Positions 20,312-29,566 of a DNA stretch of 64,000 nucleotides are shown here, one piece after another. Position 1 is the stretch's first letter, and every line of letters starts with the position of its first letter. The notes under the pieces are model-generated. The model was not told the origin of the DNA, did no database searches, and saw only the letters and a list, made by a program, of their open reading frames with translations. The position numbers and the translations under genes are program-made. This stretch comes from Paenibacillus sp. MMS20-IR301 (lineage in GTDB: Bacteria > Bacillota > Bacilli > Paenibacillales > Paenibacillaceae): contig NZ_CP135275.1 in NCBI RefSeq assembly GCF_032302195.1, forward strand, positions 3,782,001 through 3,846,000. Direction: 5' to 3'.

Positions 20312-20886
20312 TTTGCATCCTCCAATATTCTTACTAAATCATTACGCGCCAGCACCGTAAGCGGAAATACGATCCGGCGCTTCTCCAGCAGCAGGCTGAT
20401 TGTTGAATCCAGCCCGGCTATGAGCCCTTCCTCCAGGCTGTTCTTAGCCAGCTTACGTATCTCATCGACACCGGGAAAATCGCGTCCAGGCTCGATATAA
20501 TCAGCCAGACAGACGATTTTCTCCAGCAGGCTCATATTCTCGCGTCCCGAGGTATGGAAGCGGATCGCATTCAGAATCTCAGAATCCGTAATGCCATACT
20601 CATGCTCAGCAGCGTACGCTCCTACTTCGGCATGCCACAGCTGCTTGTCATATTTCAAAAGCTCAGTGGAAAGACCGTTCTGCTCAATAATCTCCTTCAT
20701 GCGCTCTACAGGCCAGTACTTGGCGACATCATGCAGAATCGCAGCCGTTTCGGCCCGTTCAGGATCAGCACCATAACGCTGCGCCAGCTTCACGGAAGAC
20801 TCCATTACACCGAGCGTATGCTTCCAGCGTTTGTCCGGCATCTGGCCCGAGACCGCTTCAATCAGCGCTTCGCGGCTGTACTCCAT
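20308..20886 (-). CDS. yqeK: YqeK HD-domain diadenosine tetraphosphatase
   Basis: 192-aa HD hydrolase; YqeK proteins cleave Ap4A symmetrically to ADP. Metal-binding residues are visible in HTLGVM, ILHDVAK, HAEVGA and DYIEPGRD. Start ATG at 20886 (MEYSRE) has AAGGAG 9 nt upstream; the frame extends to 21081 but that part duplicates nadD in another frame and looks non-coding. Start overlaps the end of nadD by 29 nt. Confidence 0.93.
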   Translation of the reverse strand: MEYSREALIEAVSGQMPDKRWKHTLGVMESSVKLAQRYGADPERAETAAILHDVAKYWPVERMKEIIEQNGLSTELLKYDKQLWHAEVGAYAAEHEYGITDSEILNAIRFHTSGRENMSLLEKIVCLADYIEPGRDFPGVDEIRKLAKNSLEEGLIAGLDSTISLLLEKRRIVFPLTVLARNDLVRILEDAK

Positions 20887-21460
20887 ACAATCCACTCCTT
20901 TGAACATAATCATACACAGCGTCCGGTACCATGTAGCGGATGGATTTGCCTTCAGCAGCTCTGGCTCTGAGCATCGTCGAGGAAATATCCACCTGCGGCA
21001 TATCCGCCAGCAGTACCCTTCCGGCGATGAAGCCGGGAAGCAGACCGAGATCAAGCGGGGTTCCCGGCCGGCCGACACCAATGAACGTCAGGCGCTGCAC
21101 CAGTTCCTCAATCCCTTGCCATTTCGGTAAATACTGGACCATATCCGCTCCGACAATGAAATAGAATTCATGCTGCGGATATTCCTCCTGCAGGCTGATT
21201 ATAGTCTCCAGTGTATAGGATACCCCGCCTCTGACCACTTCATAGTCGAGAATATCAAATGCAGGATGATCCTTAACCGCATCACGGACCATAGCCAGCC
21301 TGTCCTCACCAGATGCTCCGGCCTCATGCTTGTGCGGCGGAATATGTGAGGGCATGAACCAGATCTCCTGCAGGCCGTAGCTCTCCCGGGCAGTCTCCGC
21401 TGCCATCATATGGCCGATATGCAGAGGATCAAAGGTTCCTCCCATTATGCCTACCTTCAA
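20858..21460 (-). CDS. nadD: Nicotinate-nucleotide adenylyltransferase
   Basis: About 200 aa; makes nicotinate adenine dinucleotide from NaMN and ATP in NAD synthesis. Nucleotidyl transferase motifs GGTFDPLHIGH (near the N-terminus) and ISSTMLR are intact. Start is best read as TTG at 21460 (MKVGIMGG), with GAGGTG 6 nt upstream; the GTG at 21469 lies within that binding site. Overlaps yqeK. Confidence 0.93.
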   Translation of the reverse strand: MKVGIMGGTFDPLHIGHMMAAETARESYGLQEIWFMPSHIPPHKHEAGASGEDRLAMVRDAVKDHPAFDILDYEVVRGGVSYTLETIISLQEEYPQHEFYFIVGADMVQYLPKWQGIEELVQRLTFIGVGRPGTPLDLGLLPGFIAGRVLLADMPQVDISSTMLRARAAEGKSIRYMVPDAVYDYVQRSGLYGVQPRSAD

Positions 21461-21544
21461 GAGGCCCACCTCTTCCTAGATTATCCGATGAACTAAATCC
21501 GGCTGCAACCCCCGCAGACAGCGGACAGCTGCACCTCAGATCAC

Positions 21545-21838
21545 TTAACGGGGAAGCTCAATCGTTTTGTTATCGCGTGATTCTTTATATAATACAATCG
21601 TCTTGCCGATTACCTGAACGAGCTCCGAGCCGGACTGCTGAGCCAGCTCAGCACCGATTTCCTTGGGATCATCAGCATTGTTGTTCAGCACACTGATCTT
21701 CATCAGCTCGCGCTTCTCAATGGCTTCTTCAATGTGACGGATCAGATTCTCGTTTACGCCGCCTTTGCCGACCTGGAATACAGCATCCAGATGATGGGCC
21801 AAAGAGCGGAGATAGCGTTTTTGTTTACCAGTTAACAT
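21545..21838 (-). CDS. yhbY: Ribosome assembly RNA-binding protein YhbY
   Basis: 97-aa CRM-domain protein (B. subtilis YqeI) that binds pre-50S particles. The pattern LTGKQKRYLRSLAHHLDAV and the GxxG-like loop VGKGGV are typical. AAGGAG stands about 11 nt before ATG. Position between nadD and aroE is conserved across Bacilli. Confidence 0.94.
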   Translation of the reverse strand: MLTGKQKRYLRSLAHHLDAVFQVGKGGVNENLIRHIEEAIEKRELMKISVLNNNADDPKEIGAELAQQSGSELVQVIGKTIVLYKESRDNKTIELPR

Positions 21839-21870
21839 AAATGAACAAACTCCTTAATTAACATATATTA

Positions 21871-22773
21871 TTACCTTGCCTGACCAGAATCCGGCTCACC
21901 GGCCTGTGCGCCGAGGCAATCTGCAATGGTCTGCCGCATAATATCCGCTGGTGCTGCCCGGCCTGTCCAGTATTCCAGCGCATAAGCGCCCTGATACACG
22001 AACATCCCCAGTCCTCCATGAATAATGCAGCCCCGCTGCAGGCTCTCAGTAAGCAGCCGAGTATGCAGCGGATTGTATATCAGATCACTTACAATCATTC
22101 CTTCATGAAGCCAGGCCGGATTGACCGGCATATCATTCATAAGAGGGAACATGCCTACCGAGGTGGTATTGATCACGATGTCCATACCGCCGATCATCCC
22201 TTGAACCTCGTCCATTCCGATACCGCTGATGACAGCAGCCGTGCCTTTATTCCGGCAGGCCTCTGCCAGCTCCCTGGCCCGCTGCTCATTGCGGTTGGCA
22301 ATATGGATAGAGGCAGGCTGCTCATGCAGCAGCGCTGACACTATTCCTCTTGCCGCTCCTCCGGCTCCAAGAACCAGAATGCGGGTGCCTGCAAGCTCAG
22401 CTGCGGCCTCCGTCTTCAGTGAGCGGACATAGCCGATTCCGTCCGTGTTGAAGCCGGTCAGCACCCCGTTATCATTGACTATGGTATTGACCGCTCCGAC
22501 TTCCACTGCACTTGCATCCAGCTTGTCCAGATACTCCATCACGGCAACCTTATGCGGTATGGTTACATTGACTCCCCGGAAGCCAAGCGTCCGGATTGCC
22601 TGCACAGCCTCTCCCAGCTTATCCGGCACTATATGCAGCGGTACATAAGCGCCGGGGATTCCAAGCGCCTGCAGTGCCGCCCCGTGCATAAGCGGAGATT
22701 TGGACTGGGCAACCGGGTCGCCCATTACGCCCAGCAGCAGCTCCTGCTGTCTGCCTTTGCCTGTCTCAGCCAT
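21871..22773 (-). CDS. aroE: Shikimate dehydrogenase
   Basis: 300-aa NADPH-dependent enzyme reducing 3-dehydroshikimate in aromatic amino acid synthesis. Substrate motifs SKSPLMHG and NVTIPHK (catalytic Lys) and NTDGIGY (catalytic Asp) are present, followed by the nucleotide-binding GAGGAARG. ATG at 22773 (MAETGK) has AGGGGG about 8 nt upstream; ATG at 22812 lacks one. Lies between yqeH and yhbY. Confidence 0.95.
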   Translation of the reverse strand: MAETGKGRQQELLLGVMGDPVAQSKSPLMHGAALQALGIPGAYVPLHIVPDKLGEAVQAIRTLGFRGVNVTIPHKVAVMEYLDKLDASAVEVGAVNTIVNDNGVLTGFNTDGIGYVRSLKTEAAAELAGTRILVLGAGGAARGIVSALLHEQPASIHIANRNEQRARELAEACRNKGTAAVISGIGMDEVQGMIGGMDIVINTTSVGMFPLMNDMPVNPAWLHEGMIVSDLIYNPLHTRLLTESLQRGCIIHGGLGMFVYQGAYALEYWTGRAAPADIMRQTIADCLGAQAGEPDSGQAR

Positions 22774-22854
22774 ATTGCCGCCCCCTGTAAGTTTTGTCAG
22801 CATCCGCTTCATTAATTCTGCTTCGCAAAACCCGCTACGGAAGCATCAACTTCA

Positions 22855-23982
22855 TCAGATCAATGAAGCACGCGTCAGCACCTTAACACCGCGCGGCACA
22901 TGCACAGCGACTACCGCGCCTGCCGTACCGTTCACCTTGATCCAGCCCAGGCCGGAGACGAACAGGTCCGTCTCACTGTTCCGGGCGATGCGGAATTCAT
23001 GACGCTGCCACTGCGGCAGCTTATCGAGATCAGCCGTGCCCGGAGGTGACAGCAGCTCGCCGCGGTGGTCCTGATACAGTGAATCAGCACGCTCCAGCTT
23101 CGTCCGGTGAATCTTCAGCGTCCCGCTGATGAAGCAGGTGAAGGACTGGCGCTCCCCCTGGATGAAATCGAACCGTCCCAGCCCGCCGAAGAACAGTGAC
23201 TGGCCTTCATTCAGCTGATATACCGCCGGCTTGAGCGGATTCTCCGGCATAACAGCGCCGAGATCCTTCCGCTCAACGAGCTCGCTGTACCGCCAAGGAT
23301 ATACAATCCCCGGAGTATCAATGATGTAATGGCCGTCATCCAGCGGAATCTTGACCAAATCCAGCGTGGTTCCCGGATAACGTGAGGTCGTCAGCTCTTC
23401 TTCCAGATCGCTGTAATCCGAGATCAGCCGGTTAATCAGCGTTGACTTCCCTACATTGGTTGCACCAACGACGTAGACATCCCGCTGGCCGCGCAGTGAG
23501 GTCACCGCTTCAAGCAGACGGTCAAAGCCCTGATTGCGCTTCGCGCTGCACAGCACGATCTCAGCGGTGCGCAGTCCTTCCTCCTTGCAGCGCCGCTGCA
23601 TCCAGTTGCGCAGCTTGTTCCAGTTCGTTACCTTCGGCAGCAAATCGCATTTGTTGACAGCCAGGATGACCGGATTATTGCCGACAAACCGCTGCAGGCC
23701 GGAAATCAGGCTGCCCTCAAAATCAAAGATATCCACAATATGGATTACCAGCGCATTCTTCTCGCCTACTCCGCTGAGCAGCCGCAGGAACTCATCCTGG
23801 TTCACCGATACGGATGAAGCTTCATTGTAATTCTTAATCCGGAAACAGCGCTGGCAAATGACAGGCTCCCGTTCATAGGCAACCTCCGGAATATAACCCG
23901 GCAGCTCCTTATCAACGCTCTGGAGCTTAATGCCGCACCCGCTGCATTTCTCAGGCCGTTTCGTTTCGTTCAATTGATTCAT
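22855..23982 (-). CDS. yqeH: Ribosome biogenesis GTPase YqeH
   Basis: 375-aa circularly permuted GTPase needed for 30S assembly. An N-terminal zinc finger (C13, C16, C43, C46) precedes the permuted G motifs in order G4 NKCD, G5, G1 GATNVGKST, then G3 DTPG. The C-terminal domain is the family RNA-binding region. ATG overlaps the yqeG stop (TAATG), giving coupled translation. Confidence 0.95.
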   Translation of the reverse strand: MNQLNETKRPEKCSGCGIKLQSVDKELPGYIPEVAYEREPVICQRCFRIKNYNEASSVSVNQDEFLRLLSGVGEKNALVIHIVDIFDFEGSLISGLQRFVGNNPVILAVNKCDLLPKVTNWNKLRNWMQRRCKEEGLRTAEIVLCSAKRNQGFDRLLEAVTSLRGQRDVYVVGATNVGKSTLINRLISDYSDLEEELTTSRYPGTTLDLVKIPLDDGHYIIDTPGIVYPWRYSELVERKDLGAVMPENPLKPAVYQLNEGQSLFFGGLGRFDFIQGERQSFTCFISGTLKIHRTKLERADSLYQDHRGELLSPPGTADLDKLPQWQRHEFRIARNSETDLFVSGLGWIKVNGTAGAVVAVHVPRGVKVLTRASLI

Positions 23983-24515
23983 TAAGATTTATCCTCCTCT
24001 TGCCACAATCCTTGCTTGCGCAGCCGTGTCAGGGCAATCTGCTCCACTCTGCGGTTGATCCTTGTCCCTACGCCTTCATCCTTGACGGAAATCGGCAGCA
24101 CCAGTACTGTGTACAGCCCAAGCCGGTTGCCCCCGTATACATCGGTAAGCATCTGGTCACCGACAACAACGGTCTCATCCGGACTGAGGCCCATCAGCTT
24201 CATCGCCTTCAGGAACGGGGCATTGCTCGGCTTGCGGGCCTGATGCACGAATTCAATATTTAGCGGCGTGGCAAAGCGCGACACCCGGTCCATATTGTTA
24301 TTCGAGACAATGATCAGCTTGAAGCCAAGCTCTTTCACCTTTGCGAACCACAGCAGCAGCTCCGGAGTAGCCAGGGGCGCTTTGGCGCCGACCAGGGTAT
24401 TATCCAGATCCGTAATGATACCCCGGTAACCTTGACGGTACAGCTCCTCCAGAGCAATGTCGAATACCGTATTTACACGGAGCTTGGGAACTAACTTCTC
24501 AAACAATACTTTCAC
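23982..24515 (-). CDS. yqeG: YqeG family HAD-IIIA phosphatase
   Basis: 177-aa HAD-superfamily phosphatase. Motif I is ITDLDNTLVG, motif II IVSNN, motif III near VVVGDQMLTDV. Substrate unresolved in the family. GAGGTG precedes ATG at 24515. It opens the ribosome-assembly cluster that runs to 18257; the 85-bp gap upstream contains a TATAAAAT-like -10 sequence. Confidence 0.93.
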   Translation of the reverse strand: MKVLFEKLVPKLRVNTVFDIALEELYRQGYRGIITDLDNTLVGAKAPLATPELLLWFAKVKELGFKLIIVSNNNMDRVSRFATPLNIEFVHQARKPSNAPFLKAMKLMGLSPDETVVVGDQMLTDVYGGNRLGLYTVLVLPISVKDEGVGTRINRRVEQIALTRLRKQGLWQEEDKS

Positions 24516-24600
24516 CTCATTTTATACAGGAAACTTGTGTCCAGCTATATATATTACTGCCAAAATCCATCTGTTAGCGGTACTTTTGGAACTGTAAGCG

Positions 24601-26844
24601 TCATTTGCCGGATTTCATGTTTTTTCGCAGCCGCAAAGCTTCAGTATACACGCTCAGCCAGTCTTTGTCTGCAATAACCTCCGGGCTGTAATTAGCCCGC
24701 TCGAACAGATCCAGCAGCGCTTTGAAACTCCCGGCCGCTGCAGGCCGTTCGCGGCTCCAGCGTTCTACTGATTCGCGCAAGGTTTCGTGCTCTTTCTTAA
24801 GCATACCCTTTCTGCGGACATACCTTACCCAGCGCTCTGTTTCTGCTACAACTTTTTGCACCGGAGTCAGCTGATGGCCGATCCGCAGCCGGGTAATCAG
24901 GAACCGCAGGCTCATGCGCCGCTGCCAGAGCAGGAAGCCGCTCCATAACAGAAGGATAACCGCTGCGCCTGTTACTAACCAGAACCCAGGATGGAATCCG
25001 CCGCTGCCGTCTGCCTCATTAACCGCCGCTTGCTCCGGCTCCTGCTGCTCTTCCGGCTGAACCTCAGGCTCCTGCTGGGTATCCTCTTCACTTTGGCTCA
25101 GCACAGGTACGCTGAAGCCGGGTGTAGCCTCAACCGGCACCCAGCCGTAATCACCGAAATAGAGCTCCGCCCAGGAATGGGCATCCGCATTGGTAATGGT
25201 ATAGTTATTGTTAAGCAGTCCGCCCTGGCCCTGCTGCAGTGCCACATTATCCGGAATCTCCGCCTGCTGTCCAGGAGCGTAGCCCTTGACCCAGCGGGCG
25301 GGAATATCCAGTGACCGCGCCATGGTGACCAGTGCCGTGGAATAATAATCGCAATAGCCTTCCATAATCTCAAACAGGAAGCTCTCAACCATATCCTTGC
25401 TTTTGCCGCGCGAGACATCCGGCTGATTCGTATAAGGGAAGGTCTGCTGGAGATATTGCTGCAGCAGCATCGCCTTCTCATAAGGGGTCTGCGCTCCGGC
25501 TGTAATCTCTTCCGCCAGCGTACGGACGCGTTCCGGGAAGTTCCCCGGCAGCTGGAGATACGGATCATAAACAAGATCTCCGTACAACTGCTCGTATGTC
25601 TTTGTACTCAGCTCCTGAAACGGTACCACGGGCACCTCTGAGGTCACCACATAGGTCTGCGGGTAAGAGCGTACGCTGCCCGCCGCGTTCCACAGCAGCT
25701 CGCTGTCAATCCCCCGCCAAGACAGCCCGTTGCTCTCCTCCACACCATCCACAGAATTCACTTTGTCAATGGAGTAGCCGCCGAAGAGCACCGGATAGCT
25801 GTTGCCGCCCAGCAGCTTGACCGTCTGCGTCAGTGTGCGGGTCTCTGTCTTAGGGGCCTCGACACGCTCCAGCTGCTCTCCTGCCTGGACTGTCCGGAAA
25901 GTTCCCCGGCTGAATGTATCATCATCACTCCAGCCTTTTCCCGAATAGACGTAGCGGACTTCCCCGCGCATATACGTACGCAAATCTGAAGTGACGGTCA
26001 TCACCGGGGTATAGTCGAAGTTGAATCCTCCGCCCAGATTATCGTCGTTCTGGCTGTACCCTGAGGTGGTTCCCTTTACAGAGGCGTTTTCACCTGCGCT
26101 CTCTCCGCTGCCGCCGGAGGAAGTGCCTGATGAGGCACTCTTGCCGTTCCAGTGCAGCCAGGCTGTATACGGATCTGTTAAGGTAGGGCGTACATCCGGC
26201 ATATTCACACCTGCAATAATAACAAGGGAGAAGATGATGGCTATATTCAGGGCTATTTTGAACGGATATTTAAGCAGGTAGGTCCAGCCCCGCGGATAAT
26301 GCAGCTGAAAGCTTCTTAAATGCCGGGTAACAAGCCAGCCCATTCCGGCAAATACGGTCCAGGCTACCTCCTGCCATAGTATAGAAGAAGTGAAGGAATC
26401 CAGTGCAGCAAACGCCGTAATGTTCATCGCGATGAACAGCAAAATCCGCGACTTGCCGTTCACCCACCAGGCTGAGAGCAGCAGCAGCATCCAGGCGCCT
26501 AGGGCAAACCAGATAAACGGATGCATATGTGCAGCGGAATCCGCCAGCCTGTCACGAAGTGCAGGACTCAATGGACTAGGGACATACACCCCATAATGCA
26601 ATATCGTCCGGTATACAATATAAATGACTGCCGCTCCTTCAAGCAGCATGCGGTAGATCCATTTAAGCGGCAGAATAATTTCAATTACAGCCACAGCAGC
26701 AAGTGTAAGCAGGACGGCTGCTGTAGTCTCCTCGAGCCAAAGCGGCTCCGTATAGGAGAGCCACTGGAGGGCGATAATCATCAGCCACAGCAGCGTCAAT
26801 GCATGATGCCAGGAAGATTTAACGCTATGGAGCCAGTGCTTCAT
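24601..26844 (-). CDS. Transglutaminase-like membrane protein (TgpA type)
   Basis: 747 aa. The N-terminal 230 residues contain about six transmembrane helices, followed by an extracytoplasmic region with a transglutaminase core near residues 460-570: Cys in MEGYCDYYS, His in ADAHSWAE and an acidic partner in PVEATPG. A late helix (about 625-645) and a cytoplasmic DUF4129-like tail follow. Third gene of a moxR-DUF58-tgpA operon; ATG overlaps the DUF58 stop and has GGAGGTG 10 nt upstream. Such operons act in envelope or protein quality functions, not precisely known. Confidence 0.88.
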   Translation of the reverse strand: MKHWLHSVKSSWHHALTLLWLMIIALQWLSYTEPLWLEETTAAVLLTLAAVAVIEIILPLKWIYRMLLEGAAVIYIVYRTILHYGVYVPSPLSPALRDRLADSAAHMHPFIWFALGAWMLLLLSAWWVNGKSRILLFIAMNITAFAALDSFTSSILWQEVAWTVFAGMGWLVTRHLRSFQLHYPRGWTYLLKYPFKIALNIAIIFSLVIIAGVNMPDVRPTLTDPYTAWLHWNGKSASSGTSSGGSGESAGENASVKGTTSGYSQNDDNLGGGFNFDYTPVMTVTSDLRTYMRGEVRYVYSGKGWSDDDTFSRGTFRTVQAGEQLERVEAPKTETRTLTQTVKLLGGNSYPVLFGGYSIDKVNSVDGVEESNGLSWRGIDSELLWNAAGSVRSYPQTYVVTSEVPVVPFQELSTKTYEQLYGDLVYDPYLQLPGNFPERVRTLAEEITAGAQTPYEKAMLLQQYLQQTFPYTNQPDVSRGKSKDMVESFLFEIMEGYCDYYSTALVTMARSLDIPARWVKGYAPGQQAEIPDNVALQQGQGGLLNNNYTITNADAHSWAELYFGDYGWVPVEATPGFSVPVLSQSEEDTQQEPEVQPEEQQEPEQAAVNEADGSGGFHPGFWLVTGAAVILLLWSGFLLWQRRMSLRFLITRLRIGHQLTPVQKVVAETERWVRYVRRKGMLKKEHETLRESVERWSRERPAAAGSFKALLDLFERANYSPEVIADKDWLSVYTEALRLRKNMKSGK

Positions 26845-28091
26845 CGGACCGGATCACCTCCAAGCACCGCAGGGAGCTCATGAAGCGTGCTGACCGAATA
26901 GCCGGCGGCACCGCGGGCCCTCAGCACATTCAGCCAATCCCCGCCCCTGCTCTTCGCAGCAGGGTTCAGGACATGAATGTGGGAAGGGGTCATCCCCCGG
27001 CTGTCTGCCCAGCTCAGCGTATCCAGTACCGGCTTGCCGCTTTGCGGGCTGATCAGTACAAAATACGCGCCTTTGGGAAACATCCGCTGCGCCTTCTCCA
27101 GCCTGGTTACCAGCGGTCCCCGGCCTTCCGCATTGATATCAATCATATATTGGATCATCTTCTGACGCTCTGCCCCGCCTTCTGCAGGACTGAATATTTT
27201 GGTATTCTTGTCCAGGCAGCAGAGGCCGATACCGATCCTTTCCCGGATTCCGAAGCCGAGCAGCGACGACGCTATAGAGACAGCCAGCTCGAATTGTGAC
27301 GAGCTGTAATAGGCATTCGCGCTGCCGTCAAGCACCAGAATGGTCTTGGGTACGGATTCATGTTCGAATTCCTTCGACTTCCAGTCACCTGTCTTCGCTG
27401 TTGCATTCCAGTGAATCCGGGTCAGCCGGTCTCCGTAGACATAATCACGCACACCGTTGATTTGCGTGGTCTCCCGCCGTGACTGCAGCAGGGATGCCTG
27501 CGGACCGGACAGGCGCGCTCTGCGCTCATACAGCTCCCAGCGCGGTATTACAACGGTCCGGGGCAGCACCCGGAACTGGCCTTCGGCCTTGAAGGAGCCC
27601 TTGTGCTCCATCAGTCCGAAGATGTCCTCACTGAGGATATCCGTATCCTCGAAGGTATAACGCCCCCGCTCCAGCAGCGGTGTCTGGAACAACAGCTCTC
27701 CCCGGCCTCTCAGGCTGGGCACGAGACTCTCCTCGAACACCCATGATTCCCCGTTATGGCGCTTCAGAATTTCCCGGACTACCACATAGGGCAGAGGCAG
27801 AAAACCCGGTATCGTCACATTCAGCTTCACCCGCAGATAGCCGCCTGCATAGAGCAGATCCGGTTTGTCCTGCTCCGAGTGGAGGCTCCGTGTGCCTCTC
27901 GCCCGCCGGACACCGCCAAGGCCTCCAAGGATTAGATATAGAATCAATACGGATACCATAATAAACAGCATGAACGAGGTTTTGCCGCCCTGAAACAGCA
28001 CATAGAGCAGTGTGATGACCCAAATCGCAAGCACGCCTATGAATTTCCTCGGCTGAATGACAGCGGCCGCCCCCGCCAGAATCCCCCTCAT
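26841..28091 (-). CDS. DUF58 domain protein
   Basis: 416 aa. Two N-terminal transmembrane helices (about 15-50), then the DUF58/vWA-like region with the signature DRLTRIHWNATAKTGDWKSKEFE (in parts at about residues 232-255). Paired with a MoxR ATPase upstream (1-nt gap) and a transglutaminase downstream (4-nt overlap), the common three-gene order. Probably a substrate or scaffold of the MoxR ATPase; role inferred. Confidence 0.88.
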   Translation of the reverse strand: MRGILAGAAAVIQPRKFIGVLAIWVITLLYVLFQGGKTSFMLFIMVSVLILYLILGGLGGVRRARGTRSLHSEQDKPDLLYAGGYLRVKLNVTIPGFLPLPYVVVREILKRHNGESWVFEESLVPSLRGRGELLFQTPLLERGRYTFEDTDILSEDIFGLMEHKGSFKAEGQFRVLPRTVVIPRWELYERRARLSGPQASLLQSRRETTQINGVRDYVYGDRLTRIHWNATAKTGDWKSKEFEHESVPKTILVLDGSANAYYSSSQFELAVSIASSLLGFGIRERIGIGLCCLDKNTKIFSPAEGGAERQKMIQYMIDINAEGRGPLVTRLEKAQRMFPKGAYFVLISPQSGKPVLDTLSWADSRGMTPSHIHVLNPAAKSRGGDWLNVLRARGAAGYSVSTLHELPAVLGGDPVR

Positions 28092-28092
28092 C

Positions 28093-29049
28093 TTATTGCC
28101 TCATCGTCACTGGCACGTGGATGCCCTGGAGCAGCTTCTGCAGCAGGGAGTCCACGCTGACATTATCCAGGCGGGATTCCGGCCGCAGCAGAATGCGGTG
28201 TCCCAGCGCATACGGGGTAAGGGTCTTCACATCGTCAGGCAGGACATAATCGCGGCCCTGAAGAAAAGCATAGGCTTTGCAGGCCATCATGAACGACAGG
28301 GATGCCCGCGGGCTTGCGCCCAGCAGCACCAGCGGGTGCTCCCGCGTCTGCCGCACAATATCCAGCAGGTAGTTCAGGACCAGCTCACTGATATAAATGT
28401 CCCGAATCTCCTCCTGGATGGCGGCAATTGTGTCCATACCGGTGACCGGCGCCAGCTTGTCCACCGGCTGCCCCTGCTGATGGGTAATCAGCAGATTCTT
28501 CTCTGTATCCGCATCCGGGTACCCGAGGCTGATCCGCAGCATGAAGCGGTCCAGCTGCGCCTCCGGAAGCGTATACGTACCTTCGAAATCTATCGGATTC
28601 TGGGTGGCGCAGAGCATGAACGGATGCGGCAGAGGATAGGTCTCCCCGTCAACCGTAACATTGCGCTCCTCCATCACCTCAAGCAGTGCGGACTGTGTCT
28701 TGGTCGTCGCCCGGTTAATCTCATCGGCCAGCAGAATATTGGTCATGACCGGACCGGGACGGAAGTGGAACATCTCATCTCGCGGATGATAGACAGACAC
28801 ACCGGTGATATCACTCGGCAAAATATCAGGATTGCACTGGATCCGGCGGTATTCACCGGACATAGACCGGGACAGTGCCCGGATCAGCTGGGTTTTCCCC
28901 GTCCCCGGAACATCCTCGATCAGGACATGTCCGCCGGCAAGGAGTGCGGTAAGCAGCAGTTCTATTTCAAAGCTTTTACCGAGAATACAGGATTCGAGAT
29001 TAGTGCGGACAGCGTTCATAATTTGCGTAGATTCTTGACGTACGGGCAT
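28093..29049 (-). CDS. MoxR-family AAA ATPase
   Basis: 318-aa AAA+ ATPase. Walker A EDVPGTGKT (about residues 44-52), Walker B LLADEINRA, sensor region ATQNPIDFEGTYTLPEAQLDRF. MoxR ATPases act as chaperones or activators of vWA proteins such as the DUF58 product downstream. AGGAGG stands about 10 nt upstream of ATG at 29049. Confidence 0.92.
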   Translation of the reverse strand: MPVRQESTQIMNAVRTNLESCILGKSFEIELLLTALLAGGHVLIEDVPGTGKTQLIRALSRSMSGEYRRIQCNPDILPSDITGVSVYHPRDEMFHFRPGPVMTNILLADEINRATTKTQSALLEVMEERNVTVDGETYPLPHPFMLCATQNPIDFEGTYTLPEAQLDRFMLRISLGYPDADTEKNLLITHQQGQPVDKLAPVTGMDTIAAIQEEIRDIYISELVLNYLLDIVRQTREHPLVLLGASPRASLSFMMACKAYAFLQGRDYVLPDDVKTLTPYALGHRILLRPESRLDNVSVDSLLQKLLQGIHVPVTMRQ

Positions 29050-29209
29050 ATATAGTGAACCTCCTATGTCAGAATAAGCAGTAATATATATATTTTACAT
29101 GATTGGAGTAGTGAAAGTACATGTTAGGTCCTGTGAATCTTCTCCCGGTGAAGACGTGGCCCCTTTCAAGAGAGTAGACCGTCACACAACGCTTATGTAA
29201 GTTAACCGA

Positions 29210-29402
29210 TTAGCGTAACGGACACCAGAGACGTTAAGCTGTGGAAAAGCGCCAGAGTGCCGGTCCTTGCGGACACCAGCGCCGTTATTTCGCCGAAAAA
29301 GTAGCGGTAGCACATGAAAGATGCCGCATAAGGGCCATGATGTCCGTTAACCTGGCAAATTGGCCGATATGGAGGTGTCAGGGCTGTAGTGTCCGCAAGG
29401 GT
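29210..29402. repeat. Four copies of a GGACACC-type intergenic repeat
   Basis: The 517-bp gap 29050-29566 has no credible gene. It carries four related units: 29210-29236, 29264-29308, 29332-29355 (reverse) and 29379-29402 (reverse), sharing a core close to AACGGACACCAG. Core spacings are about 51, 72 and 49 bp. A fifth copy lies at 40173-40213; the first copy and the fifth (as reverse complement) agree at 24 of 27 positions. Frame 29241-29549 overlaps the repeats and is rejected as a gene. Confidence 0.7.
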
Positions 29403-29461
29403 CGGATCCAGCTCCTCCGGATGAACCTTCAGCCACGTTCTGCAGCAAAGTCACAACAACG

Positions 29462-29484
29462 AAAAAAGACCACCAGAGGCGGTC
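29462..29484 (-). terminator. Intrinsic terminator of the spoVA operon
   Basis: Minus-strand GACCGCC-TCT-GGTGGTC (one wobble pair) followed by six T residues. Confidence 0.8.
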
Positions 29485-29566
29485 TCATCTCACGTTTATC
29501 TCGTTACTTACATTCATCCCGTGCTCCATGTATTCAATACTCACAATAGGCGCTCTCCGGTACCTC

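Noticed and set aside
20887..21081. N-terminal extension of YqeK
   Set aside because: Overlaps nadD in another frame; the ATG at 20886 has an AAGGAG site and matches the family length.
28057..29055. 332-aa plus-strand frame over moxR
   Set aside because: Antisense to the MoxR ATPase with intact Walker motifs; no independent evidence.
29241..29549. 102-aa plus-strand frame between moxR and spoVAE
   Set aside because: Runs through the repeat units and a terminator; composition not protein-like.
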